From Bacteroidota bacterium (GTDB lineage Bacteria; Bacteroidota; Ignavibacteria; UBA10030; BY39): a DNA stretch of 64,000 nucleotides. Where the stretch lies: contig JAUXOG010000043.1 of NCBI GenBank assembly GCA_030682385.1, positions 36,064 to 100,063 of the forward strand, read 5' to 3'. Positions 59,214 through 64,000 of this stretch are shown piece by piece (position 1 is the first letter of the stretch; each line of letters starts with the position of its first letter). The position numbers were made by a program, and so were the translations under genes. Below the pieces are notes generated by a model. That model searched no databases, was not told where the DNA came from, and saw nothing but the letters and a program-made list of their open reading frames with translations.

Positions 59214-60995
59214 ATGAAAACAAAAAAAATTATTAAAACTGCATCAGAAGACAATAAACTTATCAAAGGATATGGTTTAACGCAAAGATTAAATACACTG
59301 ATCGAGATAACTCTTCAAATCGATTCTGTCGGCAGCCGTGCCGAGATATATGATATTTTACGGAAGGAGTCTAAATGGTTGATGGAATTCGATGTTCTAT
59401 CACTTGCATATTTAAGCCCCGTCCGTTCGTTTTATAGTATCGTAACATTATCGCCAATTGCTGATGCAACCGGATTAAATGAAACTTACTTTAGCGTAGA
59501 AGAAGGATTGCCCGGTTGGGTAATAAGGAATCAATCGCCGGTAATTTGTAATGCTAAAAAATGCGTAGGACATAGTAATTCGGTTGAGGGAAAGTTTGAA
59601 GAGTTCGGTATAAAAAGTTTTCTTGCGGTTCCTATTAGAAGCGGTCAAGATCAAGTTGGCGCTTTAATATTTGCTTCGGTGAACGAAGATAATTACACTG
59701 AAGACGATTTAGTGATTGCACAATTGTATGGTTTACAAATAGCTGTATCGCTTAAAAATACAAATTTTGTTGAAGATGCAAAAAAACGTATCACTCAAAT
59801 CGAATCGACAAACGAAATATCAAAAATATTGAACTCAACACTCGATATTGATGATTTGTTGGTTTCGACTGCTGAGGCGATACAACAAAATTTTAATTAC
59901 TTCGACGTAACCCTGTTTTTACTTTCCGAGGAGAATTCCGAATTGTTATTGAAAGCTCATTCAGGTAATTATTTAGATCTTCTTCCGGGCGAATACAGGC
60001 AAAATATCGGTGAGGGTATAATCGGATGGGTAGCCGAGCAGGGCGAATATATATTGGCAAACGATGTTTCGCAGGATCCACGATATAAATCAATTGAAAA
60101 TCACAATACGCGTTCCGAACTTGCTTTGCCTATCAAAGTTGGTGCAATGCTGGTCGGGGTGTTGAATATCGAGGACAAAAAGTTATTCGCTTTTGATGAA
60201 ATGGATGTACTTGTTTTACAAACTTTGTGCGATCAGATTGCAAGTGCCATAGCAAATGCCAAACTCTACGAAGAGATAAAATTAGCCAATCAAAAACTTA
60301 CAGAATTAGATTCGTTGAAATCGGAATTTATAAGCATCGTTTCGCACGACTTCAGGTCTCCATTATCGAGCATCATTCTAGCTGGTAAAGCACTTTTGAA
60401 AAACGAGGATATTCAAAATAATCCACGCTTCAAGGAATATATGCAACTCATCGTAACTCAAGCCAACCGTTTGAACCAATTAGCCGAAGATACTTTGTCG
60501 ATAACACGCATCGAATCGGGACAGGTGAGTATTGCTTTCAAAGTTGTGAATGTCGAACGGCTCATTCAGGATGCGTTGGTTTCGGTGCGAACATCAAACA
60601 GGCACACTATTACTTACAATATTGATCCAAATGCGTCGTTTATTAAGGGAGATCATCCGAAACTCAGGCAGGTTGTTCAAAATCTCCTGTCTAATGCAAT
60701 AAAATATTCACCGGCTGGTGGAAAAGTAACCATCAACGTGGTTGAGCAGGATGGAGATGAAATTCTGTTTATTATCTCCGATGAGGGTATCGGAATTAAA
60801 TCTGAGTATCAGGACAAATTATTTCAAAAATTTTCCCGTGTCGATGAACCGGACTCTAAACATATCAAAGGCACAGGATTGGGTTTGTGGATTTGTCGCG
60901 AAATAATTGAAGCGCACAAAGGTAAAATTTGGATCGAAAGCGAATACGGCAAGGGGAGTACTTTTAAATTTACTATCAAAAAATCGGATAGTTAA
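59214..60995 (+). CDS. GAF-domain sensor histidine kinase (likely start 59214 rather than the overlapping 59169)
   Basis: Two GAF domains; FISIVSHDFRSPLSSI H-box; NLLSNAIKYSPAGG; GTGLGLWICREII. Confidence 0.95.
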   Translation: MKTKKIIKTASEDNKLIKGYGLTQRLNTLIEITLQIDSVGSRAEIYDILRKESKWLMEFDVLSLAYLSPVRSFYSIVTLSPIADATGLNETYFSVEEGLPGWVIRNQSPVICNAKKCVGHSNSVEGKFEEFGIKSFLAVPIRSGQDQVGALIFASVNEDNYTEDDLVIAQLYGLQIAVSLKNTNFVEDAKKRITQIESTNEISKILNSTLDIDDLLVSTAEAIQQNFNYFDVTLFLLSEENSELLLKAHSGNYLDLLPGEYRQNIGEGIIGWVAEQGEYILANDVSQDPRYKSIENHNTRSELALPIKVGAMLVGVLNIEDKKLFAFDEMDVLVLQTLCDQIASAIANAKLYEEIKLANQKLTELDSLKSEFISIVSHDFRSPLSSIILAGKALLKNEDIQNNPRFKEYMQLIVTQANRLNQLAEDTLSITRIESGQVSIAFKVVNVERLIQDALVSVRTSNRHTITYNIDPNASFIKGDHPKLRQVVQNLLSNAIKYSPAGGKVTINVVEQDGDEILFIISDEGIGIKSEYQDKLFQKFSRVDEPDSKHIKGTGLGLWICREIIEAHKGKIWIESEYGKGSTFKFTIKKSDS

Positions 60996-61328
60996 TCCGA
61001 TTCAGTTGGCTGGAGTTGTTTTAACTTTTCAATTACTAGCTTGTAGAATTCTTTATATCTCAATATCGAATCCGCCGGGTGACGGATGAATATCTATCCC
61101 TTTGAGATGCTGAATTTATAGGTTGGTTATTGAAAACCATTCGTAAAATATTTCTTATAAGTTATTTTGCTTTGACATAAATCACACCGTTTTTTTTTGA
61201 TAGTAGTTTTTGAGGTTAAAAATTTGATTATTAGAGGTAATATGTTTATATAGCCACAAAGATAACGCGAAGGCAAAATTAAACTGAAAAAATATTTTAA
61301 GTTCCTGTAAAAAAAGTTAGAGGTTCTT

Positions 61329-63008
61329 ATGAAAAACAAAATTTATCTCTCAATCACAATTGTTATTACTTATTTTTTTAGCCAAAATTTATTTTCTCAA
61401 GACATTAAAGGCACAATCACAACAACATATAACCAGCCGGTTCAGAACTGTAGAATTGAATTTGTAAATAAAAATATTCCAACTTTACAATATATAACAT
61501 TAACAGATTCGCTTGGCAGATACAAAATATCAATAACAACTGGAGTTGATGAATCCGATGATAATCATCCTGATGGAATAAAGTTGTATCAAAATTATCC
61601 AAATCCGTTTTCAGAGAAGACAGTTATTTCATATAAAATTCCCAAACATAATGATGTTACTATAAAAGTATACAACATTTTGGGGCAGGAAGTTAGAGCA
61701 CTTATTACAAGCGAAATTCAGGAAGGGTTTAATAATGTAATTTGGGACGGAAAGGATAATTTTGGGAAAAAAGTTAGCAGCGGGATATACTTTTATAAAA
61801 TAAAAAGCGACGATAGAGCAAAAATAAAGAAGATGCTTTACTTAGAAGGTATAACTATGCCGGCTTATCCCGTACATTTTAAAAATTTTGAAAATTCAAA
61901 CAGTAAAGCTAATGACACAACAATTTATATTGTGCGATTAAGGAATATTGAAAACACAACATATCCAAGAGTAAATGATTTAACTATTAATAAAGTATAT
62001 ATAAGCGGTGATACGACATTAAATATTATGCTTTCTGAAGCAAAAGAATGGGAATACTTGGGACTAGGCAAACCTGCAAGATTAAAATTGATAGATGATT
62101 ATCTTTTCGCCTGTGCTGGAAAAGATGGTTTATACCGGTTAAATTTAATACTAGAAAATTCGCAGTGGGAATATCTTGGATTCGCTGATACAACTTATGA
62201 TTATCGTGGAGTTATGGACATTTATTATCATAAGCCTAGTAATGAAATATTTGTTGGAATCAGAACAGCGCAGAGAGATGTTGAAGAAACTGGAATTTTC
62301 AGATCTTCTGATTTTGGAATAAATTGGACTCCATCAGATAGTGGAATTATTTTTAATAACCTTAGAATAAGTACAAAAGTAGATAGGTTTTTAGGAATTT
62401 ATGATCCAAATGTCATTATTGTTAATATTTCATGGGGTACATACAGAAGTATAGATAATGGCAGAAGTTGGTTACGAGGTGGTGTTACCTGGGGAGAGAT
62501 TAAAACAATGAAAAATGATGTTAAAAATAACAACATAATTTGGATTGGAGGAGAAACTCCCTTTATGATGCCATACTTATCATATTCTACGAATTTTGGA
62601 GACAATTGGATTTCCATGTTTTTACCCGAACCATATGATTTTAATGGTTTAATGGTTAATGATATCGCAATTGACCCGATAAAAGATAGTACAATGTATA
62701 TAGCAATGATTGGTCACCTTATAAGAACTACTGACCATGGTGCGAACGTGGAAACTATATTTGATCGTAGAGAAGATGGTATGAAGTCAATTTCTTGTAT
62801 TGAAATAAATCCAGAAAACGGAGATGAATTTTTTGCTGCTGGTTCACGGCTTTATCATACGACCGATGCTGGTGAAACATTAAACAAGATTTTACCCCCG
62901 GAAGGAAGTTCAAGTTTATCTTCACTCACTGTTGATTGGGAAAAGCGAATCATATATACACATGCATCAAAAACTGGTTATTCTGGAATTTTCAAAAGAT
63001 ACTTTTAA
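61329..63008 (+). CDS. Secreted protein with N-terminally placed T9SS/FlgD-like domain followed by BNR/propeller-like domain
   Basis: Signal peptide; LYQNYPNPFSEKTVISYKIPKHNDVTIKVYNILGQEV...KKMLYLEG at residues ~85-175; downstream IFRSSDFGINWTPSD and SYSTNFGDNWIS BNR-like motifs. Confidence 0.8.
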   Translation: MKNKIYLSITIVITYFFSQNLFSQDIKGTITTTYNQPVQNCRIEFVNKNIPTLQYITLTDSLGRYKISITTGVDESDDNHPDGIKLYQNYPNPFSEKTVISYKIPKHNDVTIKVYNILGQEVRALITSEIQEGFNNVIWDGKDNFGKKVSSGIYFYKIKSDDRAKIKKMLYLEGITMPAYPVHFKNFENSNSKANDTTIYIVRLRNIENTTYPRVNDLTINKVYISGDTTLNIMLSEAKEWEYLGLGKPARLKLIDDYLFACAGKDGLYRLNLILENSQWEYLGFADTTYDYRGVMDIYYHKPSNEIFVGIRTAQRDVEETGIFRSSDFGINWTPSDSGIIFNNLRISTKVDRFLGIYDPNVIIVNISWGTYRSIDNGRSWLRGGVTWGEIKTMKNDVKNNNIIWIGGETPFMMPYLSYSTNFGDNWISMFLPEPYDFNGLMVNDIAIDPIKDSTMYIAMIGHLIRTTDHGANVETIFDRREDGMKSISCIEINPENGDEFFAAGSRLYHTTDAGETLNKILPPEGSSSLSSLTVDWEKRIIYTHASKTGYSGIFKRYF

Positions 63009-63017
63009 CAATAATAT

Positions 63018-63845
63018 ATGAAAGGTGTTTTTATCATAAAAAAAATTAATTTATTTATGTTAATTATTTTTGCAATCTTTACATCACGCTTTTTTGAAGA
63101 AAATATTTTTGCTCAAATCGAAATACAAAATATACAAGGTAAAGAATACAAAATTATTGAAGGAAAATGGTATCCCTACTTTGAAGGTAAAAAGGGGGAT
63201 GAAATAGTACCCACTCGTTTAATCGTACGTTTAAAAGACAAAGGATATTTAGAAAATTATAATTTTAAAAACTTAAATTTAAACGGTATTTTAATTGGCA
63301 GTAATAGATTTTTAAATGGATATTATGTATTAACAATTGACTCAACCAGCAATCCATTCGAAACCGCAAAAATTCTTGAAGAAAGTAATTTGTTCGATGT
63401 TGTTGAATTCGATGCCATTGGGAAATTTTTAGTATTAATACCTAAAGACTTTTTTTTCGTAGACCAATGGAATCTTATGAAAATAAACATTACAAATGCT
63501 TGGCATATTACTACTGGAAACTCATCGATAATATTAGGAATAATTGACAGCGGAGTGAAATACAGGCATCCAGACATTGATGATAATATTTGGGTTAATC
63601 CTGAAGAAGATATAAATGGAAAAGTATATCGTATCTGGCACGAACTTAAACGTGTTCCTAACCTAATTCGTAATAGGCTATTTTATTTACCAAATAATAT
63701 TCCTTTGGATGGTGTTACATCCGATACACTTCTTTCTCCAGCTATTGTAGATATAAATACAAATATAATAGGTCCAGTGGATCCAGAGTTACCAAATAAT
63801 GAAATAATCCTGAAAAATTCAATAGAAAGAGTTAAATTGGATTAA
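63018..63845 (+). CDS. Truncated S8 (subtilase) family peptidase
   Basis: DQWNLMKINITNAWHITTGNSSIILGIIDSGVKYRHPDIDDNIW (catalytic Asp block) but no HGTH or GTSMA blocks before stop. Confidence 0.75.
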   Translation: MKGVFIIKKINLFMLIIFAIFTSRFFEENIFAQIEIQNIQGKEYKIIEGKWYPYFEGKKGDEIVPTRLIVRLKDKGYLENYNFKNLNLNGILIGSNRFLNGYYVLTIDSTSNPFETAKILEESNLFDVVEFDAIGKFLVLIPKDFFFVDQWNLMKINITNAWHITTGNSSIILGIIDSGVKYRHPDIDDNIWVNPEEDINGKVYRIWHELKRVPNLIRNRLFYLPNNIPLDGVTSDTLLSPAIVDINTNIIGPVDPELPNNEIILKNSIERVKLD

Positions 63846-63872
63846 CTGAAAGAAACGAAAGCAGATACGGAT

Positions 63873-64000
63873 ATGAAAACAGACACTAAAAGCGTTCAAT
63901 TGTTACCATATGAATTTAGCAATAAACAAGTCAGTCCATGGGGAGGGATGCGTATTGTTCAAGAGCTAGTGGAACGCATTGGACTACGTGAACTGCTTGA
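63873..64000 (+). mobile_element. IS1380-family-like transposase, 5' end only (window edge)
   Basis: MKTDTKSVQLLPYEFSNKQVSPWGGMRIVQELVERIGLRELL matches the N-terminal pattern of IS1380-type transposases. Confidence 0.7.

Overview
The window is about 64 kb of an AT-rich, T9SS-bearing bacterial chromosome. The 'YQNYPNPFNP' sorting domains suggest the Bacteroidota/Ignavibacteria group, but taxonomy is inferred only. The left 12 kb is a compact dcw cell-wall/division cluster: murF(partial)-mraY-murD-ftsW-murG-[2TM/PH-like ORF]-murC-murB-ftsQ-ftsA-ftsZ. It is followed by secreted T9SS proteins and housekeeping genes (guaB, purD, proS, dnaE, trxA, valS, purM, acyl-CoA metabolism, a sigma54 regulator, a GAF histidine kinase). 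The accessory interval ~21.7-28.9 kb is the most interesting. It holds (i) a patch of decaying KilA-N/ORF6N/DUF559/ADH genes with readable duplication and deletion scars, and (ii) an integron-type cassette array with no integrase in the window (CALIN-like). One cassette of that array carries a compact two-gene CBASS system (CD-NTase + Cap15-type 2TM/beta-barrel effector), and the Cap15 stop codon lies inside the attC core site. A second highlight is the tRNA-Arg(CCU) locus at ~43.6-44.4 kb. There, 5' and 3' fragments of the tRNA flank two copies of a multi-hairpin element whose stems differ by base-pair-preserving changes. The right end has a truncated S8 peptidase next to the start of an IS1380-like transposase.
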